From an uncultured Chthonomonas sp. (lineage in GTDB: Bacteria; Armatimonadota; Chthonomonadetes; Chthonomonadales; Chthonomonadaceae): a stretch of DNA of 64,000 nucleotides. Positions 26,807-35,165 of the stretch are shown here, one piece after another. Under the pieces are notes generated by a model. That model worked only from the letters and a program-made list of their open reading frames with translations. It searched no databases and was not told where the DNA came from. The position numbers and the translations under genes are program-made. The stretch spans positions 1 to 64,000 of the forward strand of contig CAIONQ010000021.1 in NCBI GenBank assembly GCA_903859705.1, written 5' to 3'. Numbering within the stretch: the first letter of the stretch is position 1; the number at the start of each line of letters is the position of its first letter.

Positions 26807-27637
26807 ATGACTTCCAGTTCCTACCTTGCGCTTGTTGATGCATTTGCAGATGGCCCATTTAGCGGTAATCCGGCGGCAGTATGCCTTCTTGGGAAGTCGG
26901 CCAACGAATCGTGGATGCAGAACCTTGCAATGGAAATGAATCAGGCGGAAACTGCATTCATATACCCCGCTAACGAAAATGCACTCTTCCATCTAAGATG
27001 GTTTACACCGATGGCCGAAGTGGACCTATGCGGCCATGCAACTCTTGCATCTGCCCATGCATTATGGCAAACTCAGCCCGCTCTTCCAGAGTTACTTCGA
27101 TTTTCAACGCGCTCAGGTGTTCTAACGGCGTGCCGCAACACTGATGGATCCATTTCGCTGGATTTTCCCGCACAACCGCCCCAATTTGATGGCCCTCTGG
27201 CAAATCTTGCAGCATGCATGCATCTTGCAGAGAACGACGTAATCGCTATTGGGCAAACAAAATTTGATGGCTTCATCCATGTGCGTTCGGCAGACATAGT
27301 GCGTAAATGCAATCCAGATCTTCAGCTGGTTTCAAACCTGCCGGTGCGCGGCGTGATCATTACGGCAGATTCGGATCTAGATGGAATTGATTTCGTTTCG
27401 CGCTTTTATGCACCAGGAGTTGGCGTGCCTGAAGATCCAGTTACGGGTTCAGCGCATTGCAGCCTGGCTCCTTACTGGGTAGCCTTGAAAGGGCGAACCG
27501 AGCTAACCGGGCGCCAACTTTCGGCCCGTGGCGGCACAGTTTTCACCAGGCTAATTGCCAACCGGGTACAACTTACGGGCCGGGCCGTAACGGTGTTATG
27601 TGCGGAACTGCAGCCAGCTGCCATAGTTGGCCGGTAA
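26807..27637 (+). CDS. PhzF-family isomerase/epimerase-like protein
   Basis: A 276-residue protein of the PhzF phenazine biosynthesis-like family (two diaminopimelate-epimerase-like halves). Landmarks are VDAFADGPFSGNPAAVCLL at the N-terminus, MNQAETAFIYP (its Glu corresponds to the catalytic Glu of PhzF), LRWFTPMAEVDLCGHATLASAHAL, and FVSRFYAPGVGVPEDPVTGSAHCSLAPYW. Most members do not make phenazines and their substrates are unknown; no phenazine genes are nearby. The ATG at 26807 has AAGAGGTGG ending 5 bases before it and is preferred to the GTG at 26798. It is divergent from ctaA. Confidence 0.9.
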   Translation: MTSSSYLALVDAFADGPFSGNPAAVCLLGKSANESWMQNLAMEMNQAETAFIYPANENALFHLRWFTPMAEVDLCGHATLASAHALWQTQPALPELLRFSTRSGVLTACRNTDGSISLDFPAQPPQFDGPLANLAACMHLAENDVIAIGQTKFDGFIHVRSADIVRKCNPDLQLVSNLPVRGVIITADSDLDGIDFVSRFYAPGVGVPEDPVTGSAHCSLAPYWVALKGRTELTGRQLSARGGTVFTRLIANRVQLTGRAVTVLCAELQPAAIVGR

Positions 27638-27747
27638 TCCGGGTGTCGCTCGGCGAAGCGCAGGTACAATAGAAACTAAATGTGCAACACTAACGCAACA
27701 CAAGCTTCTGTGCACTAACATTCATCGAAATAAGGCGAGGTTTTAAC

Positions 27748-29277
27748 ATGCCTATTGCGGCATTTGCTACGCTGGGATGCAAGGTTAATCAGTACGAAAC
27801 CCAGCGAATACTGGATGATTTCGAGAGCGAAGGGTTCTCAATCACAGAGTTTAACAAGTTTGCTGACGTTTATGTGATTAATACCTGCTCGGTTACTCAA
27901 TCTGCCGAACGTAAGTCTCGAAATATTATCCGCAAGCTTGCCAGACAGAATCCGGAAGCCATAGTGGTTATGACTGGCTGCTACGGAGAGATGGCGAAAA
28001 TCAAAGGAGATACTCTGCCGGAAGTTTCACTGCATGTATCGAATCAACATAAGCTTGAAACGCTAAGCCAGGTCCTCCAAACATATCCTGGTCTTAAAGG
28101 GCAATTGGCAGCCAGCCCAAGGGTGGAGCAAACCGCCAAAGCACACAGGAGAACAAGGGCAACTGTTAAGGTGCAAGATGGATGCAATGTGTACTGCACG
28201 TTTTGTTCCATTCCATACACGCGCAAACACATGATTTCACGGTCGATTGATGAAGTTATTGCTGAAATAGAACAGCGTGCGCTTCAGGGCTATCGCGAAA
28301 TTGTAATCACAGGGGTTCTTGTTGGGGCTTATGGCCAGGATGCATTCACCTCTATTCCTGCCTCGAAGCTCCCCCGTGTGGATATGAGCGCAAACACAGC
28401 TACAAAAATTTCCGGCATGCAGGAATTAGAATTGGCGGACCTGCTGCTTGCCGCCGCCAGAGTACCGGGCATTGAGCGTGTAAGGCTATCTTCAATAGAA
28501 CCAACTCAGGTAACCGATCGACTTCTTGATGCCTTTGCTTCTGAACCAAAGCTATGCCCGCACTTGCACATCCCACTTCAAAGTGGAGATAGTGGTGTGT
28601 TACACAGGATGAATCGGCCTTATGATCAGGCCTTCTATCTCGATCGTTGCCGCGAAGCAAGTGCTCGAATCAATGATTTAGCAATTACCAGTGACATTAT
28701 GGTTGGGTTTCCTGGCGAAGATAGAGCCGCTTTTGAAGAGACTTTAAAGGTTGTCCACATCGTGGGCTTTGCCAGGGCACATTTGTTCAGGTTTTCACCA
28801 CGCCCCAACACCCCCGCAGAGAAGATGGCGGAATCCGTTTCTGAGGCCGAAAAGGTTGAACGCTTTAATGAGCTAATGGCTGCCTGTAAGCAAACGCAAC
28901 GGCAGTACATACAGAAACATATCGGCCGCACCTTAAGCGTACTGGTTGAGGGCAAGGAAAAGAAGGAAGCAACGAGCGAAGATATGGAAGCAAACTCCAC
29001 ACCTTCACCCAATGTGGCCGGTGAAGAGGATTATGTAAACAGAGCTGCCCCGTCTCAGTCGGCCTTGCTCTCTGGCTACACCGCCAATTACATTCGCGTG
29101 CAGTTCACTGGCGGGTCTCATCTCATTGGAACAGTGCAGCCGGTTTCTCTCATACAACCAGAAGAGGATTCGGCGATTGGCGAGATCGGCTTCGCATACT
29201 TCGGCCCGATGGAAGCCCCGCCAGATGCAGAGTTTATTAGCCTCACCCCATTTAAGGGGGCACTGGTCAGCGGGTAA
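27748..29277 (+). CDS. mtaB: tRNA (t6A37) methylthiotransferase MtaB
   Basis: A radical-SAM enzyme that converts t6A to ms2t6A at position 37 of tRNAs reading ANN codons. The N-terminal UPF0004 domain holds the auxiliary-cluster cysteines (FATLGCKVNQYET, INTCSVTQSAE, MTGCYGE); the radical-SAM cluster is CNVYCTFC (CxxxCxxC) followed by SIPYTRKHMISRS. At 509 residues it is longer than the usual 420-450. The extra length is a Ser/Ala-rich insert after LVGAYGQDAF and a Glu/Ser-rich insert of about 40 residues in the C-terminal TRAM-like domain (EGKEKKEATSEDMEANS...). GCGAGG lies about 8 bases upstream of the ATG. Confidence 0.92.
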   Translation: MPIAAFATLGCKVNQYETQRILDDFESEGFSITEFNKFADVYVINTCSVTQSAERKSRNIIRKLARQNPEAIVVMTGCYGEMAKIKGDTLPEVSLHVSNQHKLETLSQVLQTYPGLKGQLAASPRVEQTAKAHRRTRATVKVQDGCNVYCTFCSIPYTRKHMISRSIDEVIAEIEQRALQGYREIVITGVLVGAYGQDAFTSIPASKLPRVDMSANTATKISGMQELELADLLLAAARVPGIERVRLSSIEPTQVTDRLLDAFASEPKLCPHLHIPLQSGDSGVLHRMNRPYDQAFYLDRCREASARINDLAITSDIMVGFPGEDRAAFEETLKVVHIVGFARAHLFRFSPRPNTPAEKMAESVSEAEKVERFNELMAACKQTQRQYIQKHIGRTLSVLVEGKEKKEATSEDMEANSTPSPNVAGEEDYVNRAAPSQSALLSGYTANYIRVQFTGGSHLIGTVQPVSLIQPEEDSAIGEIGFAYFGPMEAPPDAEFISLTPFKGALVSG

Positions 29278-29291
29278 TCGGTCAATTTCAT

Positions 29292-29320
29292 TTGACATAC
29301 TACCCCCTCCGTGATATAAT
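29292..29320 (+). promoter_or_regulatory. Consensus sigma-A promoter for tRNA-Ser
   Basis: An exact TTGACA (29292-29297) and an exact TATAAT (29315-29320) are separated by 17 bases. Transcription should start near 29327, about 66 bases before the mature tRNA. Confidence 0.9.
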
Positions 29321-29392
29321 ACTGCGCGACCTGAACGGGGCTGCCGAACGTACAGACGGCGGATAACACCGCAAAAATGGTTCGACAGACGT

Positions 29393-29481
29393 GGAGTGAT
29401 GTCCGAGTTGGTCTAAGGAGCACGACTGGAAATCGTGTAATGGTCAAAAGCCATTCGAGGGTTCGAATCCCTCTCACTCCG
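29393..29481 (+). tRNA. tRNA-Ser (anticodon GGA)
   Basis: The acceptor arms GGAGTGA and TCACTCC pair, with discriminator G at 29481. The anticodon stem CACGA/TCGTG closes a seven-base loop CTGGAAA whose anticodon GGA is at 29428-29430, reading UCC and UCU. A long variable arm (TAATGGTC...GCCATTC) and the T-loop GGTTCGAATCC are present, as expected for a class II serine tRNA. The 3' CCA is not encoded (GTA follows). Confidence 0.95.
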
Positions 29482-29616
29482 TACCCCTTTCCCCTTTGCG
29501 TTCGTTCCTGAATGTTTGTACCGGTTGTCTGCGCTTCAGGCGCGTTCTATGCACTTCCCCTTTTCCCTGGATCTGCACAGTACCTGGTTCTGCTTTTTTA
29601 AGTTACAGGCATCTCC

Positions 29617-31083
29617 GTGAACAGTTCAGCCTCCCATAGATGGAAACCAAGCAAACTGTTTGAATTAGCGTGCCTCACGCTTGCGTTTCCTGCTGTGTAC
29701 TTTGCTGGTGCGGCCTATAGTTTTATTTCTCGAGACAGAGGCCACAATGCATCGGCATCTTCAGTTAAACTTCCCCTGATTGCCCCATCCAAATCGGGAG
29801 ACCGCGTGCTTGTGATAGCGCCTCATTGTGATGATGAAGTGCTCGCATGTGCCGGTTTGATTCAGAGAACAATTCGTACTGGCGGCACAGTTGCAACCAT
29901 AGTGGTCACAAATGGAGATGGCTACCCATCTGCCGTTGCAAGGCAACAGCGCGTTGTGCACGCTCAGCCCACCGATTTTGTTCATTTTGCCGAGCTCAGG
30001 CAAACAGAGTCTGAAAAAGCGCTGCACTCACTTGGTGTAACAGATTCAAATGTCTGGTTTCTGGGCTACCCCGATGGTGGCATGCTTACGCTCTGGAGCA
30101 AGCACTGGAATCACAATCTACCGTACCGTTCTCGCTTTACGATGGCAAACCATTCGCCCTATTCCCGAACCTATTCGCCGAGTTCTAACTACTGTGGCGC
30201 AGATGCTGCTGCTGATATTGCCCAGGCTATACGCGTCTTTAAGCCAACTTTGATAGTGGCAGCGCACCCGGCGGAGGATCATACGGATCACGCCACTGTA
30301 GGTGCCCTTGCAGAGCTTGCCTGGCAAATGGTAGAAACCGATCCTACTTGTAAATCCTGGATTAGCTCCACGTCCATAAGGCACTATGTGGTTCACCGCG
30401 GCGATTGGCCAATGCCTCAGGGCCTGCATCGTCACTTGCCACTTTCCCCGCCTGCCGCTATGAGCAATCTGGATACGGACTGGAGCCAGCTTCAGCTCAC
30501 TTCGTCCGAAGAGAGCGCAAAACAGAGGGCTATTGCACTTTACCAATCGCAAACCGCAGTGATGCCAGCGTTTATGGATGCCTTTGTTCGAACGAATGAA
30601 CTGTATGGTGAAATACCTACCAGGGTGCTGCCCGCTGTGGCAGATTCTGAAACCAGAGCAAATGGCACACTGAAGAGCTGGCAAAAAATTGTGCCAGTGA
30701 TGATGGACCCTGCACGTGACAATGTAATAAGAGACCTACAAGGTGGCGCCGATATTCTTGCGCTTAGCGCCGCCACATCTGGCTCTCGGTTGCATCTGCT
30801 GCTGCATACGCGTAGGCCTGTACATGCCGGAGTAACAGCCAGAATCCATGTTCGCTGTTTTGACGCTCACTGGCGCTCCAGTGATGTTGAATACGTATGT
30901 CTCGTTAAGCCTCGCGGCCAATCTGGCGGTGCCCAGCTCGAAAAATCGGTGACCTGGCACGACCTCGGGCAAACATCACATCCGTTTGCCATTGCACTGT
31001 GGGCCAATACGGAAGTGGCAGGCGTTGAAGTTGATAGAACGGAAATCAGAACGATTCCACTGCATGGAGTGCTAAAGCCATGA
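29617..31083 (+). CDS. Membrane-anchored PIG-L/LmbE-family deacetylase
   Basis: A 488-residue protein. A hydrophobic N-terminal helix (about 14-35) suggests a signal anchor and an extracytoplasmic catalytic domain. The zinc-binding motif is APHCDDEVLACAG, with the partner motif AAHPAEDHTDHATVG, both diagnostic of N-acetylglucosaminyl deacetylases (PIG-L/LmbE/MshB). The substrate is probably an N-acetyl amino sugar in the envelope or a small glycoside. The last 150 residues form a separate region beyond the PIG-L domain that I do not recognise. The GTG start at 29617 is the first available after the tRNA; the ribosome binding site (AGG) is weak. Its stop overlaps the nadD start by four bases (ATGA). 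Confidence 0.85.
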   Translation: MNSSASHRWKPSKLFELACLTLAFPAVYFAGAAYSFISRDRGHNASASSVKLPLIAPSKSGDRVLVIAPHCDDEVLACAGLIQRTIRTGGTVATIVVTNGDGYPSAVARQQRVVHAQPTDFVHFAELRQTESEKALHSLGVTDSNVWFLGYPDGGMLTLWSKHWNHNLPYRSRFTMANHSPYSRTYSPSSNYCGADAAADIAQAIRVFKPTLIVAAHPAEDHTDHATVGALAELAWQMVETDPTCKSWISSTSIRHYVVHRGDWPMPQGLHRHLPLSPPAAMSNLDTDWSQLQLTSSEESAKQRAIALYQSQTAVMPAFMDAFVRTNELYGEIPTRVLPAVADSETRANGTLKSWQKIVPVMMDPARDNVIRDLQGGADILALSAATSGSRLHLLLHTRRPVHAGVTARIHVRCFDAHWRSSDVEYVCLVKPRGQSGGAQLEKSVTWHDLGQTSHPFAIALWANTEVAGVEVDRTEIRTIPLHGVLKP

Positions 31084-31682
31084 CGGTTCATCGTGTTGGA
31101 TTGATGGGTGGCACCTTCGATCCCATTCACAACGCACATCTTTTCATTGCTGAGGATGCCAGGATTCGTTTTGTGCTCGATACAGTGCTCTTTATACCAA
31201 ACGGCTCCCCGCCCCACAAGTCGGGACGAGAGGTAGCCAGTGCGCACCATCGGCTCGAAATGACGAAACTGGCGGTGGCATCCAACCCGATGTTTAGAAC
31301 TAGCGAAATAGAGATGCGTGCAGATGCCCCATCTTATGCGGTTGATACTCTGCGTGGTATCCGATCGCAATTTCCTGATTCGGAGATCCTGTACATTACT
31401 GGCACGGATACTGTTGCTGAACTAATGACGTGGAAGGCACCAGAAGAAGTGATTGCCCTCGCACAGTTTGCCGCCTATAGCCGGCCTGGTTGCTCACCGG
31501 AACAACTGCAGAATGCGCTGCCAGCCAACTACCTCTCAAGGGTACACATATTAGAATCCATTAATCTGGAAATATCATCAACCGATATCCGGCAGCGTCT
31601 TTCAGCACATAAGCCGGTAAGATATCTGATTCCAGACGCAGTTCTGGAGTATATTGAGCATAACGATCTTTATGTGCGATAG
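31080..31682 (+). CDS. nadD: Nicotinate-nucleotide adenylyltransferase
   Basis: A 200-residue cytidylyltransferase-like enzyme that makes deamido-NAD from nicotinate mononucleotide and ATP, a required step of NAD synthesis. The nucleotide-binding GGTFDPIHNAHLFIAEDA is at residues 9-26, and the C-terminal SSTDIRQRLSAHKPVRYLIP carries the second conserved motif (ISSTxIR). Translation is coupled to the upstream deacetylase by an ATGA overlap, and rsfS follows 14 bases later, a nadD-rsfS order seen in many bacteria. Confidence 0.95.
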   Translation: MTVHRVGLMGGTFDPIHNAHLFIAEDARIRFVLDTVLFIPNGSPPHKSGREVASAHHRLEMTKLAVASNPMFRTSEIEMRADAPSYAVDTLRGIRSQFPDSEILYITGTDTVAELMTWKAPEEVIALAQFAAYSRPGCSPEQLQNALPANYLSRVHILESINLEISSTDIRQRLSAHKPVRYLIPDAVLEYIEHNDLYVR

Positions 31683-31696
31683 CAATCAGGGCATTT

Positions 31697-32200
31697 ATGG
31701 CGCAATTAGCCAGGCAGTACAGTGCTGCGGCTAAGCCGGCATCCCCCCTGAAGGAGAACGAATTGACACAGTACCTGAACGAGAGACTTAATTCTGAAGA
31801 CGGCGATCTCGAAGAAGATATCATCGAGATTGAACCTATAGACGACGATCCTGAAGTACGGGCACGATTCATTGCAGATTGTGCATACGCAGTTAAGGCG
31901 GAAGACATTGCCGCACTGGACTTGCGCGGCCTCACGATTATCGCTGACTTTTTTGTGGTATGTACCGGAAATTCAAGCATCCAGATACGCGCTATTGCCA
32001 ACCGCATAGAGGATGGCATGCGCGAACAGGGCTTCAAGAAGCTCCGCGCAGAGGGCTATCAGGAAGCAAGCTGGGTTTTGCTGGATTACGGCGATGTTGT
32101 GGCCCATGTTATGGCAGCCGAGCAGCGTGAATTTTACCAGCTTGAGAAGTTCTGGGCAGAAGCACCGCGCCTCGAACTCGGGTTGGAGCCAGATAGGTAA
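31697..32200 (+). CDS. rsfS: Ribosomal silencing factor RsfS (Iojap/YbeB family)
   Basis: A 167-residue protein whose last 110 residues are the RsfS domain (AEDIAALDLRGLTIIADFFVVCTGNSS...WVLLDYGDVVAHVM). RsfS binds ribosomal protein L14 on the 50S subunit and blocks subunit joining under starvation. There is an extra, strongly acidic N-terminal region of about 55 residues (LNSEDGDLEEDIIEIEPIDDD). Two starts are plausible: ATG 31697, used here, with AGGG nearby, or TTG 31763 with a better AAGGAG six bases upstream, which would give 145 residues. Confidence 0.9.
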   Translation: MAQLARQYSAAAKPASPLKENELTQYLNERLNSEDGDLEEDIIEIEPIDDDPEVRARFIADCAYAVKAEDIAALDLRGLTIIADFFVVCTGNSSIQIRAIANRIEDGMREQGFKKLRAEGYQEASWVLLDYGDVVAHVMAAEQREFYQLEKFWAEAPRLELGLEPDR

Positions 32201-32230
32201 TTCCACCTTACAATAATTTGGAGACCAAAA

Positions 32231-33424
32231 TTGCCCGATTTTCTGTTTGCAGCAAATGATCCATCTGGACAACCTGTTCAGGGCAAAGCCACTGCCGCCG
32301 ACATGGCCACGGCAGTGGCTTATGTTGCTTCGCTTGGATACACCTTGCTGCATATAGAGTTGTTGCAGCCTGGCCAGGAGCAAGCTAACGAAACAGTTCT
32401 GCCGGTGGCACAAACTGGCTTTACTACACAGATGCAGTCCGGGGCTGCCTCCAATGCATCTGCAGCTCTACCGCCATCCACTTCTCCCACGGCCAACGTG
32501 GAGCCACTAGAGAAGCCGGCAGTTGCACAAACGGAAGATATCTTGAAGGCGGATGCTGCCAAGCGCCGCAAGCTTGAAACTGATCTCTCGGCAATGGGTA
32601 TGTCACCAGATGAAATTAAGCGTCTCGTAAATGCCAATGCCGCAACCCATGAGGCCGATCCCAATTCAATATTTGCTGGCCTCGCACTAACGGCTGGGCC
32701 AGGGCTTGCTACAGCTGCTCCCCAAAAAACGAAGCGAACTTCGGCAGCATCTCTTGAGCAGTTTGCTGCGCAACTGAATGCGGATCAGGCGAAGAAGAAC
32801 AAAGAGGCCGTAAAGGCCGCCGCTGTAAACCTTCAACTGCCAGATTTTCGGGATGCCACCATTCAGGATACACTGAAGGCAGAACCGCTATTACGCGAAG
32901 CAAGCATGCTGCGCAGAACCGAAAAATTTAAGATTGCTGAGCAAAAAGTACGGGAAGCGATACAGTACACTCCGCGAGATCCATCGGCCCTTGAGCTTCT
33001 GGGTGATATCCTACAAGGAGTTGGCAGAGTAGATGAGGCACTGGCTGCCTATCGGCGCGCTGTTGAGGCAGATGCAAAACGCACATCTGCTGAGAAAAAG
33101 TATGGCGATCTATTGATGCGCCAACGCAACTGGGATATTGGCGACCCCGAACTTGTAACTGTAAACGGCAGGGCCGCCATGTTAATGAGCTTGCTTTTTC
33201 CAGGAGTTGGGCAACTCCTAAATGGCAGTTACATTAAATGTGCAGCCTTCTTTGCGCTGGATGCTGTATGCCTGTACCTATTGCTGTTCTCGCACATTCC
33301 GATTGTCGCAAGCCGTTTCCATCTTACTACTGTTGGAATGATGGGCATTGGCTTGCTGGTACTTACTTGGTTTGGCTCTGCTGTCGATCTGAGTTTAACT
33401 AACGCCCGGAGATCCCGGCTATAG
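32231..33424 (+). CDS. TPR membrane protein with a GspF-N-like front domain
   Basis: A 397-residue protein of unknown role. Residues 1-45 (PDFLFAANDPSGQPVQGKATAADMATAVAYVASLGYTLL) look like the short cytoplasmic beta-alpha domain that begins GspF/PilC proteins. A long Ala/Pro/Thr-rich linker follows. Residues about 235-310 contain TPR units (AEQKVREAIQYTPRDPSALELLGDILQGVGRVDEALAAYRRAVEAD). The C-terminal 80 residues form two or three helices with LLFPGVGQLLNGSYIKCAAFF, which resembles small TM2-like membrane domains. The TTG start at 32231 has TTGGAG about 9 bases upstream. The stop overlaps the convergent tatD stop within a CTATAG palindrome. Confidence 0.75.
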   Translation: MPDFLFAANDPSGQPVQGKATAADMATAVAYVASLGYTLLHIELLQPGQEQANETVLPVAQTGFTTQMQSGAASNASAALPPSTSPTANVEPLEKPAVAQTEDILKADAAKRRKLETDLSAMGMSPDEIKRLVNANAATHEADPNSIFAGLALTAGPGLATAAPQKTKRTSAASLEQFAAQLNADQAKKNKEAVKAAAVNLQLPDFRDATIQDTLKAEPLLREASMLRRTEKFKIAEQKVREAIQYTPRDPSALELLGDILQGVGRVDEALAAYRRAVEADAKRTSAEKKYGDLLMRQRNWDIGDPELVTVNGRAAMLMSLLFPGVGQLLNGSYIKCAAFFALDAVCLYLLLFSHIPIVASRFHLTTVGMMGIGLLVLTWFGSAVDLSLTNARRSRL

Positions 33425-34219
33425 ACTCGCTTCGGTAATGCACTGTAGCCTCGGGAAACAACGCACAGAATTATTCCATACTGAAGCTTGAGCAGAAGAT
33501 ACAGGCACCCGTTTAAGCTCAGCAACACGCTCTGCCACAAGTGGCAAGTACGATGGCTCATTCCGTTTGCCCCGAAACGGCATTGGTGTTAAGTAGGGAG
33601 CATCGGTTTCGAAGAGAAGGCAATCCAGCGGTGTGGCCTCAATACTTGCATGCACGTTGGTTGCCTTAACATAAGTTGATGTGCCACCGATACCCAGGAA
33701 CATCCCCAACCTTACCGTTGCTAGGGCTTGCTCTGGCTCACCTGCCCAGCAGTGCATAACGCCCCCTAGCTTCTTAACAGATTCTCTGTTCAAAATCCCA
33801 AGAGCATCGTCGTAGGCCTCTCGGCAGTGAATAATCACTGGCAGTTGCACATGTTCTGCCAGATCAAGCTGGCGTTTAAAAACCTCTTGCTGCTTATCCT
33901 TTGGAGATAGGTTGCGGTAGTAATCCAGCCCGATTTCGCCGATCGCAACCACATTTGGATTATTGGCCCAGCTATAGATCAGCGATTCGAATTCGGTACT
34001 CCATTCTGATGCATCATGCGGATGAAGGCCCACTGCAGCTGCTATATCGGAGTACTTATCGGCAAGCGCAACCGCGCGACGGCTGCTTTCAAGATCGTAA
34101 CCAACAACAATGTGCGCCTTGACACCCGCCAGCCTGGCGCGCTGCAGGGTATCAGGCACATCTGATTGGTTTTGGTTCATCTGGGGATGGTTGTAGTGAC
34201 AGTGAGTATCGATTAGCAT
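33419..34219 (-). CDS. tatD: TatD-family metal-dependent hydrolase/DNase
   Basis: A 266-residue TIM-barrel amidohydrolase. Metal ligands appear in MLIDTHCHYNHP (HxH at the N-terminus), AIGEIGLDYYR (Glu), LPVIIHCREAYDD (His), GGVMHCWAG (His) and LLFETDAPYLTP (Asp). TatD proteins are 3'-5' DNases or nuclease-like quality-control enzymes; the exact substrate varies. The start at 34219 is preferred to 34249 because the family begins MLIDTHCH. It ends six bases into the convergent TPR gene, sharing the CTATAG palindrome. Confidence 0.9.
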   Translation of the reverse strand: MLIDTHCHYNHPQMNQNQSDVPDTLQRARLAGVKAHIVVGYDLESSRRAVALADKYSDIAAAVGLHPHDASEWSTEFESLIYSWANNPNVVAIGEIGLDYYRNLSPKDKQQEVFKRQLDLAEHVQLPVIIHCREAYDDALGILNRESVKKLGGVMHCWAGEPEQALATVRLGMFLGIGGTSTYVKATNVHASIEATPLDCLLFETDAPYLTPMPFRGKRNEPSYLPLVAERVAELKRVPVSSAQASVWNNSVRCFPRLQCITEASL

Positions 34220-34263
34220 TCGTAATATCTCATGATTTGCCAATAGCAAATCCTAACGCACAA

Positions 34264-34297
34264 ATAAAAGGGGCCGAGGATATGCCTCCCCGGCCCC
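34264..34297 (-). terminator. Terminator downstream of the ECF sigma gene
   Basis: On the minus strand GGGGCCGGGGAGG pairs with CCTCGGCCCC (34297-34270, slightly bulged) and is followed by TTTTATTTG, a good intrinsic terminator. It separates the sigma gene from tatD. Confidence 0.8.
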
Positions 34298-34328
34298 GTT
34301 ATTCCCTGTTACTGATTCGCAAGTGCGC

Positions 34329-34958
34329 CTAAGATGTTACTGGCGCACCCGGAGCAGCAAACGAACGGTACCGTTCTCGTTTAGGCGCGACCTCTTTGCC
34401 CGCCATGAGTTTACGCAGTATGGTTCTTCCGCGGTGGATCCGGCTGCGAACAGTTCCAATGGAAGATCCCATAATCTCTGCGATTTCTTCGTAAGACTTG
34501 TCGTGCACATCGCACAACAGCACTGCGGTGCGAAACACCTCTGGCAGCGAGTTGAGCGCTGCCTGCAGCCGTTCGTCCATTACGCCTTGCATCAATGCCT
34601 GTTCTGGTGATCCAGATGGATCAGGAATCTGCAATAACAGATTATCGTCGGCATCCTCATCACCCAGGGGCTGATCAAGCGAAAGCGGTTTCTGCTTTGG
34701 CTTACGACGCATCAAATCTATGAAAAGATTTGAGAGAATTCTGAAGAACCACCCCTCAAAAGGAAGGGTTTTGTTGTAGGTACTAAACGACCGATACGCG
34801 CGAAGATACGCTTCCTGAGTCAGATCCTCTGCATCATCCCGATTGCCGGTCATTCTGAAAGCTATATTGTAAGCCTGCCGCTTTGTTCGCTGTACGAGTT
34901 TTTCAAACTCAACAGGATCGGCACCTTGCGTGGATACATTCACTGTTGCCTGTGACAT
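34329..34958 (-). CDS. ECF (sigma-24 type) RNA polymerase sigma factor
   Basis: A 209-residue sigma factor of the RpoE-like ECF class. Region 2 is AYNIAFRMTGNRDDAEDLTQEAYLRAYRSF through WFFRILSNLFIDLMRRK (binding core and the -10 element). A short acidic linker follows. Region 4 is LPEVFRTAVLLCDVHDKSYEEIAEIMGSSIGTVRSRIHRGR (helix-turn-helix for the -35 element). AGGAGG lies seven bases upstream of the ATG. No obvious anti-sigma gene is adjacent; the next gene downstream is tatD beyond a terminator, and the unknown 210-residue protein lies upstream. Its signal is therefore unknown. Confidence 0.92.
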   Translation of the reverse strand: MSQATVNVSTQGADPVEFEKLVQRTKRQAYNIAFRMTGNRDDAEDLTQEAYLRAYRSFSTYNKTLPFEGWFFRILSNLFIDLMRRKPKQKPLSLDQPLGDEDADDNLLLQIPDPSGSPEQALMQGVMDERLQAALNSLPEVFRTAVLLCDVHDKSYEEIAEIMGSSIGTVRSRIHRGRTILRKLMAGKEVAPKRERYRSFAAPGAPVTS

Positions 34959-35014
34959 CGCTCAGCCTCCTGAAGTCTTGCTCCGGCCGTTTTCATTGCA
35001 ATCACGGGTAGTTC

Positions 35015-35044
35015 CCTATAATTGATGACGCCATGAGCATACAA
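35015..35044 (-). promoter_or_regulatory. Possible promoter of the ECF sigma gene
   Basis: On the minus strand TTGTAT (35044-35039) and TATAGG (35020-35015) are 18 bases apart, each four of six to consensus. The rest of the 207-base gap 34959-35165 shows no gene. Autoregulation through a separate ECF-type site cannot be excluded. Confidence 0.4.
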
Positions 35045-35165
35045 AGGTTTCAGAGCTGAGGTTGTGACAGATGCCACACCCGGGCGGTTTCAGGCGCAAA
35101 AGCATGCGTGGTTGTGAAGTATTAGACACACACAGCAGACGGCCTAACTCTTGAACTGCACACCA

